In this document: one piece after another, positions 57,744 to 64,000 of the stretch
Position numbering within the stretch: the stretch's first letter is position 1
Layout: every line of letters starts with the position of its first letter
Assembly: GCA_964627535.1 (NCBI GenBank)
Contig: CAZVJW010000018.1
Location: forward strand, 6,899-70,898
Source of the DNA: UBA1447 sp964627535
GTDB lineage: Bacteria > Bacillota > Clostridia > Oscillospirales > Acutalibacteraceae
DNA: 64,000 nucleotides
Reading direction: 5' to 3'
Notes under the pieces: model-generated
What the model saw: the letters and a program-made list of their open reading frames with translations, nothing else
The model's database searches: none
What the model was told of the DNA's origin: nothing
Program-made: the position numbers and the translations under genes

Positions 57744-57877
57744 TACTAATTACTCATAAAAACCTAACTTAAAAATCCGCGAAAAACAGCATAATACTAT
57801 TCTGCATTAAAATGGCGAATAGTATAAATCAAAGCTTTTGCTTGATTTTTTAGAGGTTTTTTAATCGTGAATTAGTA
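57744..57877. mobile_element. MITE-like element, family 1 with nested insertion, reverse orientation (TSD TCA)
   Basis: This 134-bp copy is inverted relative to 48238 and 54718. It carries the same nested insert at the same position and is flanked by TCA on both sides. Confidence 0.87.
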
Positions 57878-57909
57878 TCAGCAGCCTGAAACAAACAGGC
57901 TGCTGATTT
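57878..57909. terminator. Terminator between convergent genes
   Basis: TCAGCAGCCTG pairs perfectly with CAGGCTGCTGA around a 7-base loop, followed by TTTG. It lies between the EamA transporter gene and the leftward degV gene. Confidence 0.7.
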
Positions 57910-57925
57910 GTTGATGGCTGTTTAA

Positions 57926-58774
57926 CTAATTCCGCAAATATGAAAATCCAAGGCAGTTTGGCCCGCAGTGGGTACTGATTGTGCAGCCCGCTTTCGTGAC
58001 AATTATTTCGTGAAAACCGAGTGTTTTCTCAACAAGCGTTCGGATTGCTTGAAGCTGCTCCGCAGGTATGCCGGAATGGCAGATAAAAACTCTGTCGAGG
58101 TTGATATTTTTGTCTTTTTCGAGCTGCTCCGAAATGAATTGAAGCTGAACCGTTTCAATTTTACCACGGCGTTTTTTGGCAAGTTCAAGTTGTCCTCCGC
58201 GCATCACTATGCTGGGGTGAATGTTTAAGACATTGGCGCTTAGCGCGGTCAGTGCCGAGCATCGGCCGCCTTTACGTAAATATTCCAATTTATCCACAAC
58301 AAAACTTGAATAAACATTATTACGCTGTTTGTTGATTTCTTTGTAAATCATATCGGCTTTTAATCCGTCATCTCTCATGAAGCAGGCCATAACGGCCAGC
58401 ATCGCAATTCCTGTCGAAAGATGAAGGCTGTCGACAATATATACATTGCTTAACCCTTCAGCCGCAATCACTGCATTTTGATATGTTGATGAAATCTCCG
58501 AACTAAGGGAAAAATGAACAACGGAAACACCTCTGTCGGTAAAACCGCGGAAAAAAGTGAAATAATCAGCGATAGGAATTGATGATGTGTGCGGGATGAC
58601 GTTTTCATTTTCGTATTCTTTGAAGATATCTTCCGGAGAAATATCAATTCCATCCCTGTATGATTTGTTTTCGAAAGAGATATATAAAGGAATGACCGAA
58701 ATATTATACCGCTTTGCAAGTTCAGAATTCAGGTCAATCGGGCTGTCGGCTGTAATCGCGACCTTGTTTGGCAT
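57926..58774 (-). CDS. DegV-family fatty-acid-binding protein
   Basis: DegV proteins (FakB in staphylococci) bind a fatty acid for phosphorylation by FakA. The 282-residue protein has the family opening ITADSPIDL, the TSSIPIADYFTFF motif, HFSLSSEISSTYQNA with the lipid-binding serines, and a late His in ISTHCGPNCLGF. AAAAGGAG precedes the ATG. It is a single-gene unit. Confidence 0.9.
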   Translation of the reverse strand: MPNKVAITADSPIDLNSELAKRYNISVIPLYISFENKSYRDGIDISPEDIFKEYENENVIPHTSSIPIADYFTFFRGFTDRGVSVVHFSLSSEISSTYQNAVIAAEGLSNVYIVDSLHLSTGIAMLAVMACFMRDDGLKADMIYKEINKQRNNVYSSFVVDKLEYLRKGGRCSALTALSANVLNIHPSIVMRGGQLELAKKRRGKIETVQLQFISEQLEKDKNINLDRVFICHSGIPAEQLQAIRTLVEKTLGFHEIIVTKAGCTISTHCGPNCLGFSYLRN

Positions 58775-58979
58775 GAACGGGACTCCTTTTCACTTTTTAT
58801 ATAAACAGTATACCACGGGCATAAATAAAACACAAACCTAATATTGTGAATATAGAAGAAAAAATTATTAAATGTAGTTTATAATATTTATTGGATATGA
58901 ATATTGTTTAGAGGAATACATGAAGCTGAGACATTGAAATGAAATTGATTTAACAAATAAAACATAGGAGGAGATTAAA

Positions 58980-59282
58980 ATGACAAGGTTTACATTGGCA
59001 CAGGCCATAAACTTGTCCGCGCAATTGGGCGTGGAGTACACAAAAGCGGGGTTTACTCCGGAGGAGTTTCTGGAAGGGCTGCATATCGAATTGGAGCACG
59101 GTTTGGTTGACCCGGATACTAATGTGACCAATGATGATCCGCTTACAACGGCTAAAATCGTTATGGCTCATCTGAATGAAAACCCGCTGTATTACGATGA
59201 CAACATCGGGTTGGAGGCATGGGAACATGCGCTGGAAAAATACAAGGGTGACACAAAGGGTAAAACAATCCGGATTATATAG
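58980..59282 (+). CDS. DUF5661 family protein
   Basis: This 100-residue acidic helical protein carries the DUF5661 pattern: FTPEEFLEGLHIELEHGL, VTNDDPLTTAKIVMAHLNE and PLYYD. The family has no known function; conserved His, Glu and Asp residues suggest metal or small-molecule binding. AGGAGGAG lies directly upstream of the ATG. It is a single-gene unit with its own terminator. Confidence 0.82.
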   Translation: MTRFTLAQAINLSAQLGVEYTKAGFTPEEFLEGLHIELEHGLVDPDTNVTNDDPLTTAKIVMAHLNENPLYYDDNIGLEAWEHALEKYKGDTKGKTIRII

Positions 59283-59308
59283 TGCGAGGAATAATTTTAT
59301 ATAAAAAG

Positions 59309-59343
59309 GGACGGCCGGTGTTTGCACCGGACGTCCTAATTTT
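59309..59343 (+). terminator. Terminator after the DUF5661 gene
   Basis: GGACGGCCGGTG pairs with CACCGGACGTCC (one mismatch) across TTTG, followed by TAATTTT. Confidence 0.65.
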
Positions 59344-59420
59344 CAAGCTTTTCCTGCTGTATGGTTTCCATGGTTTAATGGGGGGGATGAGCTGGCCGGC
59401 AGCGTAAAACAGCCGGTTGA

Positions 59421-59521
59421 TACTAATCCCTCTTTAAACCATAGCTATAAATTCGGCATAAAAACCCATTTGTCAAAGGTTTTTGCTTGATTTCATAGAG
59501 GTTTTATAATCGGGATTAGTA
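59421..59521. mobile_element. MITE-like element, family 2 (TSD TGA)
   Basis: This 101-bp copy has ends TACTAATCCC / GGGATTAGTA and TGA on both sides. It lies in the 490-base gap between DUF5661 and the Agr-like locus. The rest of that gap holds the terminator above, the promoter below and no gene. Confidence 0.87.
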
Positions 59522-59647
59522 TGAATACAGAAAGCAAATATGCTATATGCCGCAAAAATTCAATTAAAATACTTTAAATTGAAAATCAAAGTATATTTAC
59601 CCCAAAATATCCTCCGAATCGAAAAAAATATAAGTTTTTATCAAAAT

Positions 59648-59680
59648 TTGACAATTTAATATAAAAATATATGATAATAT
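59648..59680 (+). promoter_or_regulatory. Promoter of the Agr-like regulator/kinase genes
   Basis: TTGACA (59648-59653) and TAATAT (59675-59680) preceded by TGA are separated by 21 bases; a TATGAT at 59670 gives 16. The unusual spacing recalls agr promoters that need an activator for full activity, but this is inference. Confidence 0.5.
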
Positions 59681-59774
59681 ATACAGGTTAATACAGATTT
59701 TAAAGTATACGGATTACAAAAACGCGACAAAACAGGCGCTGTTGGTTTAGTATAAATATTAAAAGGAGGACAGT

Positions 59775-60485
59775 ATGAAAATTGCGGTTTGTGATGATGA
59801 AAAAGTAAGCAGAAATAGAATTATCGGATTCATAAAACCATACCAGGAAAAAGATGTTGAAATCACAATATGCGAATTTTGCTGCGGTGAGGATTTAGTT
59901 GCAGCCTATGAAAGCGGAGAGTATTTTGATATTATATTTTTAGACATACAAATGACTAATATTGACGGAGTTGAAACCGCTAAAAAAATAAGAGAGACGG
60001 ATAAAAACACCATAATATTTTTTATAACCAGTTATATAAGTTTTATTTCCGATACACTCAGAGTCGGAACATTTCAGTTTTTAGTGAAGCCTGTCGAAAA
60101 AGAGGAATTTAATATTGATTTTGAACGAGCACTTGAAGCCTTTAGAATCAGTCATTACAAGTATCTGTTTAAACAAAAAGAAGGCACCTGTATTATTGAA
60201 ATAAAGGAAATATTCTTTATTGAGGTGTATAAAAAACATTTATTTGTAAATACCGGAAAGAACATATTCGAGTGTACCGGGACACTGGCGGAAGAAGAAA
60301 AGAAGCTTAAAAGCTATAATTTCGTTCTGTGTCATAAAAGTTATCTTGTAAACTTGAGATACATAAAATTTATTGGTATCGACAACATTCAGTTAACAAA
60401 TGGGAAGCAAATCCCATTAAGTAAAAATTTCAAGGCGGATGTTAAGGCTGCTTTGAATGATTACATTTTGGAGTGCAGTGTATGA
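59775..60485 (+). CDS. LytTR response regulator (AgrA-like)
   Basis: This 236-residue cytoplasmic regulator has a receiver domain with acidic Asp 7 and 8, phosphoacceptor Asp 57 (IIFLDIQM) and Lys in FLVKPV. A C-terminal LytTR DNA-binding domain (about 138-233, IFFIEVYKKHLFVNT, CHKSYLVNLRYI) follows. It is encoded first, ahead of its kinase, with a 4-base ATGA overlap. AAGGAGG precedes the ATG. It probably activates the agrBD promoter when the peptide signal is sensed. Confidence 0.9.
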   Translation: MKIAVCDDEKVSRNRIIGFIKPYQEKDVEITICEFCCGEDLVAAYESGEYFDIIFLDIQMTNIDGVETAKKIRETDKNTIIFFITSYISFISDTLRVGTFQFLVKPVEKEEFNIDFERALEAFRISHYKYLFKQKEGTCIIEIKEIFFIEVYKKHLFVNTGKNIFECTGTLAEEEKKLKSYNFVLCHKSYLVNLRYIKFIGIDNIQLTNGKQIPLSKNFKADVKAALNDYILECSV

Positions 60486-61783
60486 ATAATATAAAAATAT
60501 TTATCGATGTTTTCGGTACATTAATCGATGTTATCGTTATTTATACTTTTTTTAGTGCGGTTGAAGGCCTTTACAAGCTATCAAAGAAAACGATGTTTTG
60601 GGTATATACCGGATTTTTTATAGTGGTAGCAGCTATTGTCCTGACATTTAGCAATCCAGTGATTCTTGCAGGAATGTTACTTTTATCAATCTTTGCCGTA
60701 TCATTGTTTTATGAAAGCAGTTTTTTTGTAAAAGTATTTACAAGCACTATTGTTGTCGTTTTAATTATTTTAGCGGAAATGCTTACCGGTGTTTTAATTG
60801 CAGCGGTTACAAAAGTAAGTGTTGAGATATTAACATCAAATATTTTTTATTATATTGAAGGCGTACTTTTTTCAAAAGCAATTCTGCTGATACTAGTCAA
60901 AATAGTTCAATACAGAAAATTATCGACTTTTTCAAAAATATCCAGAACCCTTTTTATTCCAATATTTGCTTTGCCGGTTTCCACAATATTAATTATTTTT
61001 GTTATATCGAAATACGCCTACTCTTTGGTTGATACGATATCTGTTGCCTGGGTTGCGGTTTCTGTCGTGCTCCTGGTTTCATCAAACATATTGGTGTTTT
61101 ATTTGTTCGAGAAGCAGTTGCGGCAAGACGAGGAAACTAAAAAATCAACGTTGATTCAACAACAGCTGCGGTATCAAACACAATATTTCAAGGAGCTTTC
61201 TGATAAATACAAATTATCAAACAAAACTATTCATGATACGAAAAACCAGTTGTATGCAATATCCGCAGCGATAATAGAAAGTGATTTTGAAATTGCAAAA
61301 AGCAAAATTGATGAGCTCTGTAAAAATGCAGCGGCCGGAGAAAACGCTATAAGAACCGGTAATGATGCGCTTGACGCGCTGATCAATACAAAGTACAATG
61401 ACAACAAGGAACTAAATATCAAATTTATACATAATATTATATTCAACGCGAAAACAAAAATCGATAATATCGACCTTTGTATTATCATTGGCAATGCCTT
61501 GGATAACGCAATTGAGGCTTGCTCAAAAATCGATATAAATATAGAAAAAGAAATATTTCTAAAAATCAGACAGGTAAATGATAATTTGGCTATTGAGATG
61601 ACAAACCCAACTGCGCAGAATATTGAACAGGTGAATGGAAAGCTTGCAAGTGGTAAAAAAGAAAAAGAACTGCATGGGTTTGGTATGCAAAGCATGGAGG
61701 AAATTGTCAATAAGTATAACGGGAATTTAAGCTATACGCAAAATCATGGGTTGTTTACCCTAAAAATATATGTGCAAAACTAA
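60482..61783 (+). CDS. GHKL sensor histidine kinase (AgrC-like)
   Basis: This 433-residue kinase has six or seven membrane helices in residues 1-210, a phosphoacceptor motif IHDTKNQLY with His 251, the N-box GNALDNAIEA and a G-box HGFGMQSMEEI. The architecture is that of AgrC/ComD kinases that sense cyclic or linear peptides. ATG 60482 overlaps the regulator stop (ATGA); an in-frame GTG three codons upstream is less likely. It lies about 95 bases ahead of agrB. Confidence 0.9.
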   Translation: MNNIKIFIDVFGTLIDVIVIYTFFSAVEGLYKLSKKTMFWVYTGFFIVVAAIVLTFSNPVILAGMLLLSIFAVSLFYESSFFVKVFTSTIVVVLIILAEMLTGVLIAAVTKVSVEILTSNIFYYIEGVLFSKAILLILVKIVQYRKLSTFSKISRTLFIPIFALPVSTILIIFVISKYAYSLVDTISVAWVAVSVVLLVSSNILVFYLFEKQLRQDEETKKSTLIQQQLRYQTQYFKELSDKYKLSNKTIHDTKNQLYAISAAIIESDFEIAKSKIDELCKNAAAGENAIRTGNDALDALINTKYNDNKELNIKFIHNIIFNAKTKIDNIDLCIIIGNALDNAIEACSKIDINIEKEIFLKIRQVNDNLAIEMTNPTAQNIEQVNGKLASGKKEKELHGFGMQSMEEIVNKYNGNLSYTQNHGLFTLKIYVQN

Positions 61784-61831
61784 GCTTTTTGACCTGATAA
61801 GCAGAAAATCAGCCCTGTTAGGGCGTGTGTA

Positions 61832-61859
61832 TTGAAATATTTTGGTATGATGGTATTAT
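61832..61859 (+). promoter_or_regulatory. Promoter of the agrB/agrD genes
   Basis: TTGAAA (61832-61837), 16-base spacer and TATTAT (61854-61859) with an extended -10 TGG. The peptide-producing genes therefore seem to have a promoter separate from the regulator/kinase pair. Confidence 0.5.
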
Positions 61860-61876
61860 TTAGATGTTAGGAGTGA

Positions 61877-62494
61877 TTGGCAATTATTACTCGAATGTCT
61901 AAAAAGATATCATCTTTTTTTATTATCAATGAAATAATCAAAGAAGAAGACAGAGAAGTATACGAATACAGTTTGGAATTACTCTTATCAACCTTACTGA
62001 ATTTTGCAGCTGTTATAATAATTGCAGTATTTGCGCGGAGAATATTAGAAGCAGCGCTTTTCGTTTTTGGGTTTGTTCCGTTGAGAACAATTGCTGGAGG
62101 ATATCACGCAAAGAATCATTTCAGATGTTTTATGATCTTGCTTTTTACTTATTCATTGTTTTTGCTGACTGTTTTTTTGATACCGGTCAACTTCATTTTA
62201 GCGGCAACAACAATTCTTACGATCAGTTCCATTTTGCTTATCTTCTTATTTTCTCCTGTCGAGGACAGCAACAAACCCTTATCGACATCGGAAACAAAGA
62301 AGTTCAAAAGAAAAAGCAGAATAAGCATATTATGCTATATGATATTAGTTCTTGGTCTCTCCCTTCCGGTTTCAAATAAAATTTTTGGATATTCATTAGC
62401 GTTCGGGATGTTTTCGGTTTCTTTTTCGTTGCTAGCAAGCGTGATAAGAAATAAATATCATAAACAGACATTAATGCTTAAAGCATTAAAATAA
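61877..62494 (+). CDS. agrB: AgrB-like autoinducer-processing membrane protease
   Basis: AgrB cuts the AgrD precursor and closes the thiolactone ring. The 205-residue protein has about six membrane helices and the catalytic motif AGGYHAKNHFRC. Counting from TTG 61877, His 77 and Cys 84 match the catalytic pair and numbering known for staphylococcal AgrB. An in-frame ATG at 61895 is an alternative start; AGGAG lies just upstream of the TTG. The agrD gene follows after 19 bases. Confidence 0.9.
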   Translation: MAIITRMSKKISSFFIINEIIKEEDREVYEYSLELLLSTLLNFAAVIIIAVFARRILEAALFVFGFVPLRTIAGGYHAKNHFRCFMILLFTYSLFLLTVFLIPVNFILAATTILTISSILLIFLFSPVEDSNKPLSTSETKKFKRKSRISILCYMILVLGLSLPVSNKIFGYSLAFGMFSVSFSLLASVIRNKYHKQTLMLKALK

Positions 62495-62513
62495 AATTTG
62501 GAGGTATATTAAA

Positions 62514-62663
62514 ATGGGAAAAATTAAAGGAATAGCTCTAAAATGGGGTAGTTTGGTTGCATCGCTGGCATTGTTTGTTGGTGTAACCGCATCAACACAG
62601 GCATGTTTCTGGTGGTTCCACCAACCAAAAGTTCCGCAGGGCATGGAAAAATTTACAAAGTAA
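62514..62663 (+). CDS. agrD: AgrD-like cyclic peptide autoinducer precursor, 49 residues
   Basis: This short gene encodes an N-terminal amphipathic leader (MGKIKGIALKWGSLVASLAL), a core ASTQACFWWF and a C-terminal recognition tail HQPKVPQGMEKFTK. The core and tail match the AgrD pattern 'A..AC....HQPKVP', so the signal is predicted to be a five-residue thiolactone formed by Cys 31 to Phe 35 (CFWWF), possibly with a short N-terminal tail. GGAGG lies 9 bases before the ATG. It is directly downstream of agrB. Confidence 0.88.
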   Translation: MGKIKGIALKWGSLVASLALFVGVTASTQACFWWFHQPKVPQGMEKFTK

Positions 62664-62862
62664 GACCGCATAGGGGCAGATTTGGGAGCGGCTCCCCATC
62701 TTTATTATAACTTACGGAACCGCTCCAGTGTTTGCATATAACTGAGATTTAAAAGAGATGTTCATTTACAGAGCTTTGGAATGAATTATAAACCGGAAAT
62801 ATCCGGAATTCATTGTTTGGTTATACTGCAACGGGATTGGCTTGATTCTCCAAACCTTTTGC

Positions 62863-62902
62863 TTGAAGCTTTGAGCCAACCTCCTTCGGCTCAAAGCTTC
62901 AA
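62863..62902 (+). promoter_or_regulatory. 15-bp hairpin with anti-Shine-Dalgarno-like loop
   Basis: TTGAAGCTTTGAGCC and GGCTCAAAGCTTCAA form a perfect 15-bp stem. The 10-base loop AACCTCCTTC contains CCTCC, complementary to ribosome binding sites. No T run follows, so it is not a normal terminator. It lies 76 bases upstream of the proposed HD-GYP start and belongs to a 315-base leader with no other gene. Confidence 0.55.
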
Positions 62903-62978
62903 ACAACTAAACTGCCGGGAAATGTTAAAACCATATGAGTTACCCTCCCGATTTCGTTTATGGAAAGAGGAAAATCGG

Positions 62979-63929
62979 ATGAATGATAAAAACTTCAATC
63001 TGTCGGCTTGTCTTGATGTCGATTTAAACCGGTTAGAGCCGGATGAATATATTCCCAACCAAAATTCAAGCGATTTACTGCTAAGAAGAAGCAATAAAAA
63101 GTCTGAAACCGCAAGCGGTAACCATGACATTGCGGTAAGAAATTTTCCTGATGAAATCATTGATTTGTTCCCGGAAACCAATAATGATACCGCAAATACC
63201 GATAAGCCGAATCCTGCTGTTTTAAAAATACAGCCGGACAGTAATTCAAGTATTGACTACAATGGGCTTGGGCTTGCATCAAAGAAATACGGCTTAGAAA
63301 ATATGAACGGGGATTTTGTAAAAACGCAAGACGGTTATAACCTGCAGAATCTCATCGAAGGTATTAATCTTGAAAATAAAGCAATTAATTCTGTGCTTGA
63401 CGTATTGTTTGTGAAAAATAAAAGACTGAGGCAACACAGTAAAAGAGTTAGCCGGATTTGCGAACTTATTGCTATAGAAATAAATTTTTCTGATACCGAC
63501 ACTAATCAAATCAGAATAGCAGGCCTTATGCATGACATAGGAAAAATCGGAATCAGTAAAGCGATACTAAATAAGACGTGCAAATTGAACCAGAATGAAT
63601 GGAATGAAATTGAGCGGCATTCCCAAATCGGGTATAACGTTCTTCACACGGTAGACGGTTTTTTAAATATAGCGGACTTTATTTTGGAACATCACGAAAG
63701 ATGGGACGGAAAAGGCTACCCGAGAGGTATCAGCGGTGATAATATTTTCCTGCAGGCAAGAATTATTGCTGTTGCCGATGCTTTTGACGCGATGACATCA
63801 AAAAGGTCGTATAGGAAAGCTGTTAGCAAAGAGGCAGCAATCACTGAAATTGCAGCAAATTCCGGAACTCAATTTGACCCTGATATTGCAAAAGTGTTTG
63901 TGAAGATAATTAAAAAGGGATTAGTATAA
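62979..63929 (+). CDS. HD-GYP domain protein (probable c-di-GMP phosphodiesterase)
   Basis: This 316-residue protein starts at ATG 62979, 8 bases after AAAGAGG. The frame is open back to 62781, but that stretch holds a perfect 15-bp hairpin and reads poorly as protein. Residues 1-120 are polar and match nothing I recognise. The HD-GYP domain (about 140-310) has HSKRVSRICELIA, LMHDIGKIGI and HHERWDGKGYPRG, with metal-binding His/Asp and the GYP motif intact. Such enzymes break down cyclic di-GMP. Placed after agrBD it may link peptide signalling to c-di-GMP. Confidence 0.85.
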   Translation: MNDKNFNLSACLDVDLNRLEPDEYIPNQNSSDLLLRRSNKKSETASGNHDIAVRNFPDEIIDLFPETNNDTANTDKPNPAVLKIQPDSNSSIDYNGLGLASKKYGLENMNGDFVKTQDGYNLQNLIEGINLENKAINSVLDVLFVKNKRLRQHSKRVSRICELIAIEINFSDTDTNQIRIAGLMHDIGKIGISKAILNKTCKLNQNEWNEIERHSQIGYNVLHTVDGFLNIADFILEHHERWDGKGYPRGISGDNIFLQARIIAVADAFDAMTSKRSYRKAVSKEAAITEIAANSGTQFDPDIAKVFVKIIKKGLV

Positions 63930-64000
63930 ATGGTCAACTATAAACAAGGGGCTGTATCAAAAGTCAGCCTGAAAAAAAGTAAAAAAAAGAAGCAGGGATA
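63930..64000 (+). CDS. Possible start of a short lysine-rich reading frame, cut by the window edge
   Basis: ATG 63930 follows the HD-GYP stop directly (TAAATG) with AAGGGA upstream, and reads MVNYKQGAVSKVSLKKSKKK before the window ends. The DNA from about 63949 (GGGGCTGTATCAAAAG) also resembles an insertion-sequence end. Either reading is weak. Confidence 0.2.
   Translation, partial: MVNYKQGAVSKVSLKKSKKKKQG

Noticed and set aside
18839..59521. TACTAAT repeats considered as a CRISPR-like or terminator family
   Set aside because: They are single, widely spaced and lack spacers. Most are flanked by 3-bp target duplications, which fits transposition rather than an array or plain terminators.
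62664..62978. Leader of the HD-GYP gene considered as a c-di-GMP riboswitch
   Set aside because: The conserved GEMM-type sequence blocks are not seen; only a simple 15-bp hairpin and weaker pairings are present.
62781..62978. Upstream extension of the HD-GYP protein by 66 residues
   Set aside because: It lacks a good ribosome binding site and encodes a perfect 15-bp inverted repeat, whereas ATG 62979 has AAAGAGG at 8 bases.

Overview
The window looks like a chromosomal segment of an anaerobic, Gram-positive clostridium, probably of the Ruminococcaceae/Oscillospiraceae type. This is inferred from strong GGAGG ribosome binding sites, a rubredoxin / superoxide reductase / flavodiiron cluster, cohesin-like and dockerin-like modules, an Agr-type peptide signalling locus, and families common in Clostridia (DUF5685, DUF4173, DUF1934, DUF5661). 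No rRNA, CRISPR array, integrase or complete insertion sequence was found.

Layout. 1-0.9 kb: the end of a Rieske ferredoxin gene and a zinc-ribbon protein. 1.2-8.0 kb: an AT-rich seven- to eight-gene operon with a consensus promoter. It encodes a soluble three-module FtsK/SpoIIIE ATPase, three small WXG100-like proteins, a candidate substrate, a DUF5685 protein, a J-domain-like protein with a cysteine-rich tail, and a membrane protein. It resembles type VII secretion, but the usual membrane partners are absent, and it is my main candidate for an undescribed system. 8.3-10 kb: an IspH-like protein, an orphan reading frame and tRNA-Ala(CGC), which bounds the AT-rich block. 10-13.3 kb: a Gfo/Idh/MocA oxidoreductase and an oxygen-defence cluster (desulfoferrodoxin, rubredoxin, FprA). 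13.4-17.8 kb: a membrane/regulator cluster (DUF2975, XRE, DUF4173, FecR-like). 17.9-24.4 kb: a PfkB kinase, a lipoprotein amidase lacking a normal start codon, a leucine-rich-repeat surface protein, a decayed Phd antitoxin and a DUF4143 ATPase lying between two copies of the fucI 3' end. 24.6-28.5 kb: a fucose operon (fucU, FGGY kinase, fucI). 28.7-32.6 kb: an ABC exporter, YifB and a small membrane protein.

33-46.7 kb holds four large secreted proteins and a TetR regulator. They carry cohesin-like, dockerin-like, InlB/Flg_new and triple-tyrosine modules but no recognisable enzyme, so they may form an extracellular scaffold. 47-52.9 kb: rocD, argS, DUF1934, ddl and a flavin-reductase-like fusion. 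53-57.7 kb: a sigma factor with a membrane partner, a GH36 alpha-galactosidase and an EamA transporter. 57.9-59.3 kb: DegV and DUF5661. 59.6-64 kb: an Agr-like quorum-sensing locus in the order regulator, kinase, AgrB, AgrD, followed by an HD-GYP protein.

From 18.8 kb onward the DNA is peppered with ten copies of a ~100-bp non-coding mobile element with TACTAAT ends. In eight copies the flanking 3-bp target duplication (TNA) can be read directly. Three copies carry the same nested ~30-bp insertion. Most sit against gene ends, sometimes overlapping the stop codon. Two other dispersed repeats (about 190 bp and 27 bp) are also present.
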